The notes under the pieces: generated by a model | What the model was told of the DNA's origin: nothing | The model's database searches: none | The model's input: the letters and a program-made list of their open reading frames with translations, nothing else | Assembly: GCA_015179125.1 (NCBI GenBank) | Contig: WHVA01000098.1 | Span: forward strand, 207,237 to 271,236 | Source of the DNA: Gautieria morchelliformis | Taxonomy: Eukaryota; Basidiomycota; Agaricomycetes; Gomphales; Gomphaceae | Direction of reading: 5' to 3' | Length of the DNA: 64,000 nucleotides | Shown: one piece after another, positions 10,802 through 21,731 of the stretch | Layout: every line of letters starts with the position of its first letter | Position numbering within the stretch: the first letter of the stretch is position 1 | Program-made: the position numbers and the translations under genes

Positions 10802-11179
10802 CTCTGACAGGTTTTCTGTCAGTCTCGGAACTATGGACACAACATTTCCAACTCACCCGTTGTTTTCCCGCCTTTTCTGTCATGGCCTTGTTCTCCACTG
10901 CTTTTTCGGCCGTGTCCCATTTCCGCTGTTCCTTGCTGAGACGTGACTCCTCCTCATGGCATTTACGTTCTTTCTCCGCCTTCTCCTGCCACTCCTGGTC
11001 CCGACGCTCCTGTTCTTTCTGCTCCTTCTCCCTGCGCTCCTCCTCCAACCGTTCCTTCTCTTTCCACGCAGCTTCCTCAGCTGCTTGTTTTTCCGCCAGT
11101 TCCCTTGCACAAGCATATCGTCGAAATGCTTCTTCATCTCAGCACTGGACATTTTGGAGAAATCGAATGAGGAGTTCAT
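10802..11179 (-). pseudogene. Antisense accessory gene of outer Ty3, exon 1 and intron
   Basis: On the minus strand the gene starts with an ATG at 11179 (MNSSFDFSKMSSAEMKKHFDDMLVQG). After a one-base loss in a C run at 11102-11104 it continues as a Glu/Lys/Arg-rich coiled coil (ELAEKQAAEEAAWKEKERL...). The exon ends at a GTGAGT donor (10851-10856). A 53-bp intron with an ACTGAC branch-like motif ends at CTGTCAG (10804-10810), immediately next to the inner Ty3. Removing the inner element joins this exon in frame to 948-1825. The donor, acceptor and branch motif are seen directly; splicing is inferred. Confidence 0.62.
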
Positions 11180-11299
11180 GGTAGATTGAAACAAGACGTG
11201 TTCTGCTTCCCGCCTATCTTTCAAACTCAGATGCATTTGTTCACAGGTCACGTGATCCGACCTGTGGTCTCGCGGGGCTCGACCTTAGAAGGGAGATAC

Positions 11300-11880
11300 T
11301 CTTACGACCATTGATTTCCGACTTCCGACCTTCAGTTCCGCGACACTTTCTGCCCCTCCGATATTTCCGACATTCCGCCCATTGTTCTATTCCTTTGTTC
11401 TTTTGACTCGATTACTCGGACCCACCGGACCCGCTTCATCGTTCATCAAGACCATATGTCCTGACCTCCTTGTGTTTCGTTGTCAGATATGTTTTCCCAA
11501 CCCCTTCTTCTTTGCCATTGTTTTACCTTACCCTGAACCCCCCTTGTAGTCCCATTGTTCCCAATTAGTTAGTTCCCACGCATTGTCTACTCGACTTCCG
11601 CTTCCCCCGGAATTTGCTTAGTACCACCCCATTACCTGTTGTCTCAGCTCTTTGTATAAAAGCCTGTCATGTATGTCTGTTATTCTGCAATCAGATAATT
11701 GCCTTCGATACTTGATTTCCTTCGCTCCATCTCCTGTTCTTAGCACAGCGAGTCTAGCAAGCCCTCAGTCTCTCCACCTTCCGTCTTCCGCCTCAATTCC
11801 GCCTCAAGTGACGACTAACCTTCAGTTCAATACATTCCGCCTTCCGGCGCATTTCCGAAATACCTAGGATGACAGTTAAT
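11300..11880 (+). repeat. Probable 3' LTR of outer Ty3
   Basis: The purine run AGAAGGGAGATAC just before 11300 looks like the polypurine tract, and a TATA box (TATAAAA, 11655-11661) lies inside. The position right after the antisense gene fits a 3' LTR. The partner LTR is outside the window, so both boundaries are approximate; the right one merges with the next LTR. Confidence 0.5.
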
Positions 11881-12911
11881 CGGGGGTGCAACCTACAAGT
11901 TGAAGCCGCTGTCCTTTCCAGTTCTGACTTGGTGGAAATCTCGATACGTAACACCTCCTGCATCTTCACCTGAGCTCACCTTACCCTTCGACAACTCCTC
12001 CTCTATGTTCGCTCCATTTGCTCTTCGCCCCATTCGCTGCTCAGATCATTCACCAGCAGGCACACCATCAAACACGATCGACACTCTCTACCTGGCATGA
12101 TGGTTCATCACCGTCCCCATCATATTCTCTATCCAACCCTTTGGGTGTTCATATGGCCGGAGCACATTGGTGGGACATCCTACCCGTAGGTCGTGCAGGA
12201 TCAACCCAACAGACGAAGAGTCTGTACAGGGTAGTGTATATGCAGGTCCCAAGGCGTGTTTCATACATAAGTACCTTCGTCCCCTTTCCCCCCTGTTGTT
12301 TCACGTTCGCACTCCTCTTCCATTCTATTGTACCTGCATTTCATCTATTTTGTATCCTGATTGCGCACCCCTATCCAACCCTGATTCCAGACAGCCTCTT
12401 TCCCATTCACTAGCATCATATGAGCATTCGATATAAGTAGTCTACATTTGCATGTATATTCCTCAGTTCAATTATCATACATCCATCTTGTGCAAAACTT
12501 GACCTCGCTGTGACTATCGTCTTGAGCCCTCTCCTATATATTTCTATCTTCGACCAGAGGAAAACTTAAGCATCACTGGTGAGTTTCCATACTTCATCTT
12601 CGTTACCTTACCCTTCAAACTATTATCTGTCCTGTCAGCGAAGGGCTCCGAAGGAGCGCCTTTGCCGGCGAAAGGATTGTTGCTACTTAAACAACCTTTC
12701 CGTGACACCTTGCACATTACGTCGGCAAGTGCCACAGGCTATTTCCCCACAACTGTAGATAGGATGAGCCCCGATCGGGCAGCATTCTTATCTTCTGAAC
12801 ATTTATTGGTTCACCCTATTCGCCAAACGGCATACTTATTCGCACAAGTTGTTCGGGCATCCGTTGTGTTCACTAATACACAATATTAATGCCTACAAAC
12901 CAATCTTGACA
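11880..12911 (+). repeat. LTR-A copy, plus orientation
   Basis: This is the reverse complement of the LTRs at 13193 and 31913. It ends in ...CCAATCTTGACA at 12911, the true 3' end of LTR-A. The left end is diverged and I cannot place it precisely. The sequence after it is not the LTR-A internal start (GTATAATTGAAC, seen at the copies at 31913 and 39930), so this is more likely a solo or rearranged LTR. Confidence 0.65.
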
Positions 12912-13192
12912 CCTTGTGCTCAGGGCCTAGTAAGTAGAAGACGGCAAAGTCATAGACATTGCCGCACCCATCCAAGCTCCAGAGGACACAGCCACTATCG
13001 AGCACATGTCTCCGAGCATCGATGAAGTGGAAGAACAAGATGGGGAAAAGTCACAATCCCCATCCCGCTCACCCCTGCCTTGTGACAAGGGCAAGGGTTG
13101 AGCCAAATCGCCTGTCAGTAACGATGAAGGCTCAGCATCGGACTGCATGTTGCGACAAGTCAAGAGCCGTGACCCAAGCCCCCGGCCCAAGG
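12912..13192 (+). pseudogene. Fragment of ORF1 of a gag-protease element (left piece)
   Basis: The plus-strand frame reads VEDGKVIDIAAPIQ...LPCDKGKG, a stop, then AKSPVSNDEG...SRDPSPRPK. It resembles the N-terminal region of the frame at 19951-21168 (IEDGEIVGL...LPRDKGKGREVSP), so it is a second, diverged copy of that element family. The TGA after KGKG aligns with an Arg codon and so probably derives from CGA. The frame is cut at 13192 by the compound element and resumes at 32948. Confidence 0.6.
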
Positions 13193-14223
13193 TGTCAAGA
13201 TTGGTTTTTAGGTGTTAATATTGTGTATTAGTGAACACAGCGAATGCCCGAATAAATTGTGCGAATAAGTATGCCATTCGGCGAAGAGGGTGAACTAATA
13301 AATGTTCACAGGATAAGAGGGCTGCCCGAACAGAGCTTGCCCTATCTACAGTTGTAGCTAAATAGTACGTGAAACTTGACGATGCAACATGCAAGGTGTC
13401 TCGGAAAGGTTGTCTGAGTAGCAACAATCCTTTCACCCCCAAAGGCGGACCTTTGGAGCCCTTCGCCAATAGCACAGAAAATAGTTCGAAGTCTAAGATA
13501 AAGAAGATGAAATATGAGAACTCACCAGTGATGCCTAAGTCTTCTTCTGGTCGAAGATAGAAATCTACAGGAGAAGGCTCAAGACAATAGTCACAGCGAG
13601 GTCAAGTTTGCACAAGATGGACATATGATAATTGAACTGAGGAATATACATGCAAATGTAGACTACTTATATCAAATGCTCATTTGATGCTAGCGAATAG
13701 GAAAGAGGCCGTCTGGAGTCAGGGTTGGATAGGGGTGCACGGTCAGGATACATAATAGATGAAATAGACATACAATAGAGTGAAAGGGGGGTGCGAACAT
13801 GAAACGATGGAGAGGAAAGAGGGCGAAGGCCCCTATGTATGAAAACATGCCTTGGAACCTGCATATACACCACCCTGCATGGACTCTTTGTCTGCTGGGT
13901 TGATCCCACACAACCTACAGGTAGGACGTCCTGCGAATGTATCCCGGCCATATGAACACCTAAAGGGGATGGATCGAGAAGGTGATGGGGCCAGTGATGA
14001 CCCATCATGCCGGGTAAAGGGTGTCGATTGTGTTTTGATGGCGTGCCTGCTGGTGAATGATGCGAGCAGCGAATGGTCGTTCGGCGAATGTGGCGAAGAG
14101 TAAGTGGAACAAACATAGTTGGGGGTTGGTCGGAGGGTATGGCGAATGCAGGTGAAGATGCAAGAGGAATGATGAGGGGAGGAACAAGGACAGCCGGGCA
14201 AGGGAAATATACGGGTCATGACA
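13193..14223 (-). repeat. LTR-A, 3' LTR of the minus-strand chromovirus
   Basis: The 1031-bp LTR reads TGTCATGACC...CAATCTTGACA on the minus strand. The purine run CTAGGAGGGGGGTAC immediately upstream on that strand (14224 onward) is a good polypurine tract and fixes the orientation of the family. Confidence 0.85.
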
Positions 14224-14341
14224 GTACCCCCCTCCTAGCCTCAGAGCCCAACGACGTTCCATCCTAGACTGGGGGAAAAGAATTTAAAGACGTAATGGGT
14301 CTCCCAATGGGGTCTCTGAGGTCTGGGCCCTGCCTCATTGA

Positions 14342-14882
14342 GTGGTCCGTGCATGGTTCCACCTCCTGTTTACAAACGCTGTGCGGAACGGGACTATGGG
14401 ACTCATCCAAGCACCCAAGCCAGACGCATGGGTCCCTATGATGGCTCTGAGGTACCCAACACTCCTCAATCGATCACAGGCGATGCCGAAAGTTCGGCCT
14501 GAGTTTCGGGGGGAGTCGCATGAAGATTTGGAACGGTGGGTGGATGATGCAGCATAAGTTCAGGTGAGTAGTTTTTCCCGTCCCCATCAGTTGTCCACTC
14601 ATTTGTGAGGTCCAGGCTGAACTTCAGAAGGTGCTGCATGTCGAGGAAGTGGTTGACCCAAGGTTCGAACGACCACCAGAGGTGGAGGAGTTGGAAAAAC
14701 AGATACGGGAAGTGAGGGTGTGGCTGGAGAGTCAAGCATGTGCCCTGTGTCCAGTACCCATGGAGGCTGACATCGATTTGGCTGTGTGTTCAGTTCTGTC
14801 GCTGTACCCATCGAAGGGGTCCGAAGAGGTGGAAAGGACTAGGGAAGGCTCAAATGGTATGGGTCTGAAATCTGTTCTGTGA
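14342..14882 (+). CDS. Antisense accessory frame of the minus-strand chromovirus
   Basis: This plus-strand coding region lies between the chromodomain end and the 3' LTR of a minus-strand element, the same position as the antisense gene of the outer Ty3. Exon 1 (from 14342) ends near a TAA followed by GTTCAG and a GTGAGT donor at about 14562. An acceptor ending GTCCAG near 14614 leads to AELQKVLHVEEVVDPRFERPPEVEELEKQIREV, a likely short coiled coil. A single TAA (probably from CAA) breaks the join. I recognise no domain and no similarity to the Zn2Cys6-like protein. Function unknown. Confidence 0.45.
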
Positions 14883-15289
14883 TGGGGAAGCTAACCGCAC
14901 TCTTGATCCTGGAGAAGTTTCCATGCCTAGCTCGCAACTGGCCATGGGTCCGGGCGAATCGCCACCGGCTGTAGAACCCATCGTGCGGCCAAAGCGACCG
15001 TGTATGTTCTTTCGCCCTGCTGAGGAAGGCTATGCACCGAGGCTGAGGAGCCTCTTTGAGGCGATGGATAGATATTGCGAATGGCTCTTGAACATCCCTG
15101 CGAGCCACCGAAAGGCTGGTGGAGAAGATGGTGCAGAGGTTGGGGTGTCCGATGGTGGATTCGAATGAACTAAAGGGGTTTTTAGTAGAATAAGGGGGTC
15201 TAGGCGATAGTGAGGGGATTATTAATGAAGTAGAGTTTCTAGATGTAATATTAACAGAGGAATATTTTCTTGGAATTCTGCGAGGTTCT
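14883..15289. other. Untranslated region of the minus-strand chromovirus
   Basis: A short plus-strand frame (14923-15168) may be a further exon of the antisense gene, but no splice sites or motif support it firmly. The rest is AT-rich and without recognisable features. Confidence 0.3.
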
Positions 15290-16605
15290 AAGCTTTGGGT
15301 TTCTTGGGGTACTTCGCATGAAATGCAGCGAGTCTGCGAGCCAAATTAGTAACATTTGAAGAGGGTTCCCAAGATGTAGCCTCAGGGGTGTGTTCATATC
15401 CCTTCCATTCTACTAAATACTCCAATCTCCTTCGGTGAATGCAACTACCGAGGATTTTCATGATTTCATACTCATCGGCGGAGTCGATTTTGATAGGAGG
15501 TGGAGGGCCTGCATGTCAACCTGGGATAGTAGATGTCGTGGCAGGTTCGAGAAGGGATACATGAAACACAGGGTGGCTCTGGCGAAGGTCCAAAGGTAAG
15601 CATAAGCGAAATGCATGAGAAGATATTTTAGCTGTGATGGTATATTGGCCAAGTCTTCAGTGGTCAAGTTTCTTCGAAGGCCGTTTTGTGCGAATATTTC
15701 GCAAGTCGAGCCATACTCTGTCACCACCTGAAACTCAGGGATCCGAATGCGGCGACTGGGTGTGGCTGAAGTGTACTGGGTAATTGATTTCTTTATTTGA
15801 TCTTGAAGGTACTGGTGAAGGTCCTTGAGATCTGCTGACTGGTGATAAGCATCTCCGGAGGCAACTGAAGTGAGAGATACTTCAAGCTTTGGATGGAAGC
15901 CCTTGTTGGCAAAGAAGGGTGTGTGACCTGGGTCGCCAAATGGGCTGTGTTGTTGTAGGCGAATTCGGCAAGGGGGAGGAGGTCGACCCAGTCACCCTGC
16001 TGGTAGTTGATGTAGACTCAGAGGTACTGCTCTAGGATTTGGTTTACTTGTTCGGTCTGTCCATCGGTTTGGGTGTGGTAGGCTGTAGAAAGGTTGCCTT
16101 TAATTCTGAGGATTTCGCAGAGCGAGGTCCAGAGTCGAGACATGAAGTGCTTCCCTCAATAGGAGATGATGTCGCTGGGACTACCATGTTTAGCGAATAC
16201 ATGGCGAAGGAACAGCACGGCGACGGCCCCAAATCGATGTCTGAGAATGACCAGAGCCATCTTTGTTAGTCTGTCAACAATGATGAGGATCATGTCGTGT
16301 CCATCTGATGGGGGGAGTCCCTCGATGAAGTCCATGGAGATAGAGTCCCAACGTCGTTGACTGATGGGCAGGAAGCGAAGAGGACCGAAGGGTTTGTGAT
16401 GAATGGATTTGGCATGATGACACTTGGAACAGGAGCCGATGTAGTTAGTGATGAAAGTGGACATATTTGGCCAATGATACTGTCTCCAAATGTTCTTCAT
16501 TGTTTTACTGATCCCTGGGTGGCCTGCTAACTGATGATCATGCAACGCCGCCATTGACTGAGACCGAAGATGGGTTATGTGGGCTGAGGACAAGGGGTCG
16601 GTCAA
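15290..16605 (-). pseudogene. Minus-strand chromovirus integrase and chromodomain
   Basis: From 16605 leftwards, H2C2 zinc-binding residues (HDHQLAGHPGISKT...CSKCHHAK) precede the core motif SMDFIEGLP. After a TGA near 16155 it continues with STAYHTQTDGQTEQVNQILEQYL and FAYNNTAH, the region of the catalytic Glu. A chromodomain is read at 15477-15290 (DEYEIMKIL...YLVEWKGYEHTPEATSWEP). Several stops, mostly TGA where relatives have Arg, inactivate it. Confidence 0.85.
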
Positions 16606-16614
16606 CTGGCCCTG

Positions 16615-18578
16615 TTAGATGGATGTCAACAGTGATGCAGAGTTAAGGATGATGGCGCAAATGAGTTTCCCAGTCTTAAACATCGACTGGAAGTTGTGAG
16701 GGTTCGCCAATGCATAAGCACCATCCCCCCCTTTAGGGTACACATCGCCCTGACAGGTCAATGCATCAGGCTTCGTGCCAAGTCCCCCAGTTCGGTAGCG
16801 AATGATGTAGTTGAAACCTGACAGGTGTTCGGACCATCGAACCTGGCGTCGGGTCAGCTGCTTCGTAGTCACGAAGTACTTGAGGTTCTTGTGATAGGAG
16901 AGGGCAAGGATGCCGTGGGATGCTCCTTCTTGGTAATTTCGCCATTGCTTGAAAGTGCAGAAGATAGTGAGGAGCTCCTTGTCGTAGATCTCATAGTTCA
17001 TCTCGGCTGGTGCCATTCCTCACGAATAGAAGGCAATCGGGTGGATATCACAATCGGAGGGGGTGATCTGCGAGATGATAGCGGCAATGGCGTAGTCGGA
17101 GGCGTCTGTCTCGATGATGATGGGGTTACTCGGGTGGAAGTGGATAAGGACTGGGGCTTTCGAGAATGCGGCTTTGAGTGCTTCTAAGGCCTCCTGCTGC
17201 TTCGCTTCCCATGCGAACGGAGTATCCTTTCTGGTCAAGCGAGTGAGCGGCAGGACAATGTCTGAGAATGAATGATGAATCTTCTGGAGAAGTTCGCAAA
17301 GCCCAGGAACAATGGGACTTCGCAAATGTTCTTTGGTACAGGCCACTTTGTGACGGCAGCTGTCTCCCGAGGAATTCGACCCAGTCTGAATGGAAGAGGC
17401 ACTTCTCGGGCTTTATGAAGAGGTTGTGCTTCCGAAGATGGGTGAGGACCATTCGGCCATGGTATAAGTGATCCTTCCTGTTTTTTGAGAAGATCAGGAT
17501 GTTGAGGTAGACTACAATGAAGACGTCAGCCATGTCTTGGAAGATATGATTCATGAAGTGCTGGAAAGTAGCTAGGGCATTCATCAACCCAAACGGCATG
17601 ACGAGATATTCGAAGGACCCATATCGAGTTCAGAAGGCTGTCTTCCACTCTTGGCCAGAGGTGATCCGAACATTGTTGAACCCGGCACGAAGGTTGAATT
17701 GGTATAGACGTTCGCACTTTTGAGTTGGTCAATAAGGCTCGGAATCAGTGGGATAGGGTACTTGTTCTTTTGCATGATACGATCCAACCCTTGGTAGTCC
17801 ACACACATTTGCAGTGTACCATCCTTCTTCTTTGCGAACACCACAGGCGCCACCGGGTGATTGGGAGGAGCGGATAAATCCATTGCCAAGCATATCTTCA
17901 AGATATTCGTGGAGCGCTTCTAATTTGCTGTTTGAGAGTGGGTATATGGGACTGTGAGGTGGTGTGCCATCGATCTCGATCTCGATGGTGTGGTGATAAG
18001 GGCAATGTGGGGGCAAGTCTTTGGCTTTAGCATGCAAGAAGATATTGAAGAAGTCATGGTACTCCTCTTGTACCACAGTTCTGAACATCTCTAACTTGTC
18101 CTTCGGTAGGGGGTTTTCATGAAGGAGTGTAGTCAGAGTGGGTGCATTGCCTACAGCGCAAAGCGAAGTTGGTTCGGGGATGGTAGGGTGCATGTTTAAC
18201 ATGAAGGTTTCTTCTTCGCCGAGTTTCATGATTAGCTCGAAGGCGGCCGCACTGATTAGGCTTACATGCGGTGTTGCCCTCTTTGTTGGAGGCAGATCAG
18301 GAAGTGAGGAATGGAATGGGAGGTGGTCATTGGTCAGCGATTCTGTACATTGTGTACAGGGGCAAGAGTGGCTTGGAATGGGCTCTGTTTTTGGTCGAAT
18401 AGGGTTGGTTTCTATTATACTTTCTTTCGTGGCTGGAAATGGATGGATGAGATCATTAGGAAGCGATATGGAGGACTAAGAGGAGTGATTCTCGATAAGC
18501 TTGGTTGAGAGAAGTAATGGTTCACCATCCACGTTGAATGTCTGTTTGTAACCAGAAAGATTCGGAATAGGAGCAGGC
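16615..18578 (-). pseudogene. Minus-strand chromovirus RT and RNase H
   Basis: From the LTR at 18579 the frame runs directly into late protease/early RT linker sequence (LIMKLGEEETFMLNMHP), so gag and most of the protease are missing here. RT motifs follow: YPLSNSKLEALHEYLEDML, FAKKKDGTLQMCVDYQGLDRI (after a frameshift near 17850), MPFGLMNALATFQHFMN and VVYLNILIFSK. The last should be YLDDILIFS: one Asp codon is lost and the other is Asn (17501-17503), so the catalytic site is destroyed. RNase H is visible as IIIETDASDYAIAA and [13 protein letters not shown]. Frameshifts and stops break it into at least five pieces. Confidence 0.85.
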
Positions 18579-19598
18579 TGTCAAGATTGGTTTTTAGGCG
18601 TTAATATTGTGTATTAGTGAACACAGCAAATTCCCGAATAACTTGTGCAAATAAGTATGCCGTTCAGCGAAGAGGGTGAACCAATAAATGGTCACAAGAT
18701 AAGAGGGCTGCCCAAACGGAGCTCGCCCTATCTACAGTCGTAGGGAAATAGCCCTTGACTCTTGATGATATAACGTGCAAGGTGTCACGGAAGGGTTGTC
18801 TAAGTGGTGACAATTCCTTCGCCAACAGCACAGAAAATAGTTCAAAGGCTAAGGTAATGAAGATGAAGTATCAGAACTCACCAGTGATGCCTAAGTCTCC
18901 TTCTGGTGGAAGATAGAAATCTACAGGAGAAGGCTCAATATGATAGTTACAGGGAGGTCAAGTTGGCACAAGATGGACATATGATAATTGAACTGGGGAA
19001 TATACATGTGAATGTAAACTACTTATATTGAATGCTCGTATGGTCTCAGCGCATAGGAAAGAAGCCACCATGAGTCAGGGTTGGATAGGGTGTGCAGTCA
19101 TGATATGAAATAGATGGAGTAAACATACAATATAGTGAGAGAGGAGGGCGAACAGGAAACAACAGAGAGTAAAGATGGCGAAAGCACTTATGTACGAAAC
19201 CATGTCTTGGGACCTGCATATATGCTACCCTGCACGAACTCTTCCTCTACTGGGTTGATCCCACACGACCTACAGGTAGGACGTCCCATGAACGCATCCT
19301 GGCCATATGAACACCTAAAGGGGTTGGATCGAGACGCTGATGGAGCCAGTGGCGAGCCATCATGCGGAGTAGGGGATGTGGATCGTGTTTGATTGCGTGC
19401 CTGCTGGCGAATGATGCAAGCAGTGAATGGTTGTTTGGCAAAATGGGGCAAAGGGTGACTAGAATGATCATTGAAGAGCCCTGGCCCAAGGGGAGGGCAA
19501 AGCCATGCAAATGTAGAGGTGGACTGGGGAAATGGATGATAGGGCTTAACGGGGTACAGGAAACAAACAAGTTATGCCATCCGAGCAAAGGAACATCC
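18579..19598 (-). repeat. LTR-A, central LTR of the compound element (left part)
   Basis: It begins on the plus strand with TGTCAAGATTGG at 18579 and matches the other LTR-A copies to about 19579. The remaining bases to 19598 continue, across the 19599-30027 insertion, into 30033-30237. The U3 side is thus longer than normal, as in the solo LTR at 5174-6704. No polypurine tract lies beside it. Confidence 0.75.
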
Positions 19599-19812
19599 TG
19601 TAAATAACCTATCTATCTACATGTACAATAGTTATTACATAATCCCAGTGGGCCCCTTAGGGACCCACTGTATAGTTTATGCGTGGGAACCGCCCAGTGG
19701 TTCCCATCACATCTTACTCTTACCTGTCACTACGTAGCATTCAGAATACCACTCATTGGTCAAGTTCTGCAGTGCCCTTGTGATACAAGGTCCTAAGATC
19801 GACATCTTTACA
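19599..19812 (+). repeat. 5' LTR of the gag-protease element
   Basis: This 214-bp LTR contains two strong palindromes, CAGTGGGCCCCT/AGGGACCCACTG and GGGAACC...GGTTCCC, which would fold into hairpins in the transcript. Confidence 0.88.
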
Positions 19813-19950
19813 CCTTTTTGAACTATCCTGCGGTTGATCGCCACGCGACCAACAGATAGTGGATTCGAAGCGATCTTGAAAAAGATCCCTGCGTCAATGA
19901 CTAAACATCAGTGAGACCCTCCAGTAGACCCTCTACTGTCGGCTGCGAGC

Positions 19951-21168
19951 ATGATGATTCAATGCAGTCGAAGACGGACACGAGCGATGAGCTTGAGGTC
20001 CACGCCCCAGGCGCAGCCCAGCGACACGATGGCTGACGCTACCCTGGACCAAGAGTCCAGGATGATAGAAGACGGAGAGATCGTAGGTCTTACCGCCCTC
20101 GTCCCCCCAGTAGAGGACGAGGAAAACCCCGACCACATCTCGTCGAACGTGGCCAAGGAAGAGATGACGCCGGGCAACGAGCCGGCGCTGCCCCCTGATT
20201 CCTCTCTGCCCAGAGACAAAGGAAAGGGCAGAGAAGTCTCGCCATTGTCAGACAGTAGAGCAACAACGTCGAGACGGGCACATAGCCACGACTCGAACCG
20301 ACGCTCACGAAGTAGAGCGATGACGATCGTACCTGAAGGGGGACGACGGCAAAAAAGACGAGCCCCAGACGATGGTCAGGGCTCGGAATAATCGAGCTCC
20401 AGTCGCAAGAGCTCGAGGGCTCACGCCATCGACCATGAGATGGCAGAGGCCCTGAACAAACAGGTGCAGGCTGCACTGCACCGAAGCACGCTGACACCCC
20501 ACAAGCACGATCAGCTGGCATCGCAGCTGGACAACGCCGCCGCTGCCCTAATGACAATCCGCAAGGAACTCCACCAGGCGGAGGAGATCAGGCTGCAAGA
20601 CGCAGCCACGCTGGAGGATGTCCAGAAAGCCCTCCGCCCACGTGGGGAATGCGACACAACTCGTCCGAGCTCACGACAGTCCGCAACCAATGAATGCAGT
20701 CACGATGTGGAAGACCCGCACCGAGAGGAGCGGGACAAGCAGCGAATGCCGCTGCCACCCGTCCCAGTTGAACAGGACATAAGGTTCAGGAACGAACCTC
20801 AAGAGCAACCGGTTGCCCCAATGGACAGCCATAAGACGATCCAACAGATTGTTAGGGAACAGGTCATCTCAGAGCCTGACTCTGAAATGACGACTGAGAG
20901 CTTAGAGGTCGAAGTCGCACACTGGCAGCATACAGAAGCCGCAGCCGCGCGCCGCCACACGCGGGCACTCGAGCTACTAGCGAAGAACACTGAAGAAACA
21001 GTGGCCCACAGCCACACCGCTCAGCTGCCCTACGAGCAGCTCACGCGAGCCATACAGGACACACGACAGGCGCGCGCAGCCTACAACAGCAGGCTGCAGA
21101 TCCGCAACGTGGGACTGACACCCCAGGCACAAAATGCCCCCGGAACCGAGAGCACAAAATGCTCCTGA
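19951..21168 (+). pseudogene. ORF1 of the gag-protease element
   Basis: Two frames in the same register (19951-20391 and 20440-21168) are separated by a TAA at 20389-20391 that probably replaced CAA, giving about 405 residues. The first part is acidic, then Arg/Ser-rich. The second begins MAEALNKQVQAALHRST and is mostly helical with coiled-coil character (QLDNAAAALMTIRKELHQAEEI, ARRHTRALELLAKNTEET). No known domain is recognised. It may be the N-terminal region of the Gag polyprotein, since reading continues in another frame towards 21252. Confidence 0.55.
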
Positions 21169-21343
21169 TCCCGAGCCCGATCCAGGCCCAGGGCCCGTCA
21201 GGGCATACACCAGCCGGTCCCCGCACGGTGTCACAGCCGCGTGAGTGATCCATGGCCCCAACGGAAGGCCAGGGAATCCCTGACCAGGCCGATGTTGTAC
21301 CAATAGAGGCATACGACGGGATCACACGGATGACCCACGTGGT

Positions 21344-21717
21344 TGTTGGGTGCATTTATGCTCCTGCACCAAAATCAAGCATAATATATTCAATTTATTG
21401 TGTGGTGTTTCAATATTTTCTCATACTGTTCTTGTACCATGCATCCATTTCTCTGCTTATTTTCGAAATTTTCTAGTCACTCTCTATCTCTCCATTTCAT
21501 TCTGTTATTTCTACTTTCACGCTGCACCCAGCGGAGTTTGAAACGACTTCGACGCGCGAGCCCTTGGGCGCTAAAGGGCCGGGTGCAAGTATATGCCTTC
21601 TGAGACAGGATTACACTCCTCTATCAGTGACAATAAATTCACTGAGAGAGTATATTTGATTCTAGCTTTCTAAGAACTCTACCGAACCTTCCCTGCCATA
21701 GCCCCAAGTTGCTAACA
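21344..21717 (+). repeat. 5' LTR of Copia 1 (shortened)
   Basis: The LTR reads TGTTGGGTGC...GCTAACA. At 374 bp it is 114 bp shorter than its partner. Most of the difference is a deletion between two copies of an AGTGACAATAAATTCACTGAGAG repeat; five further bases are missing in the middle. Confidence 0.9.
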
Positions 21718-21718
21718 A

Positions 21719-21731
21719 GGGTTATGGGCCC
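21719..21731 (+). promoter_or_regulatory. Primer-binding site matching initiator tRNA anticodon arm
   Basis: GGGTTATGGGCCC begins two bases after the LTR. It is complementary to the GGGCCCAUAACCC anticodon arm of eukaryotic initiator tRNA-Met, as in Drosophila copia. The ATG at 21724-21726 inside it is the Gag-Pol start. Copia 2 has the same arrangement at 37869-37881 on the minus strand. Confidence 0.75.

Noticed and set aside
13193..19579. A simple full-length Ty3 element with two LTRs
   Set aside because: The flanks CAAGG and TCCGA do not match, gag is absent and no polypurine tract lies at the central LTR; the larger 13193-32942 unit explains the flanks better.
19813..19880. A tRNA-like or primer-binding structure with GGATTCGAA
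   Set aside because: The hairpin around GTTGATCGCCACGCGACCAAC and the B-box-like GGATTCGAAG are suggestive, but the sequence next to the LTR does not match a tRNA 3' end that I can name.
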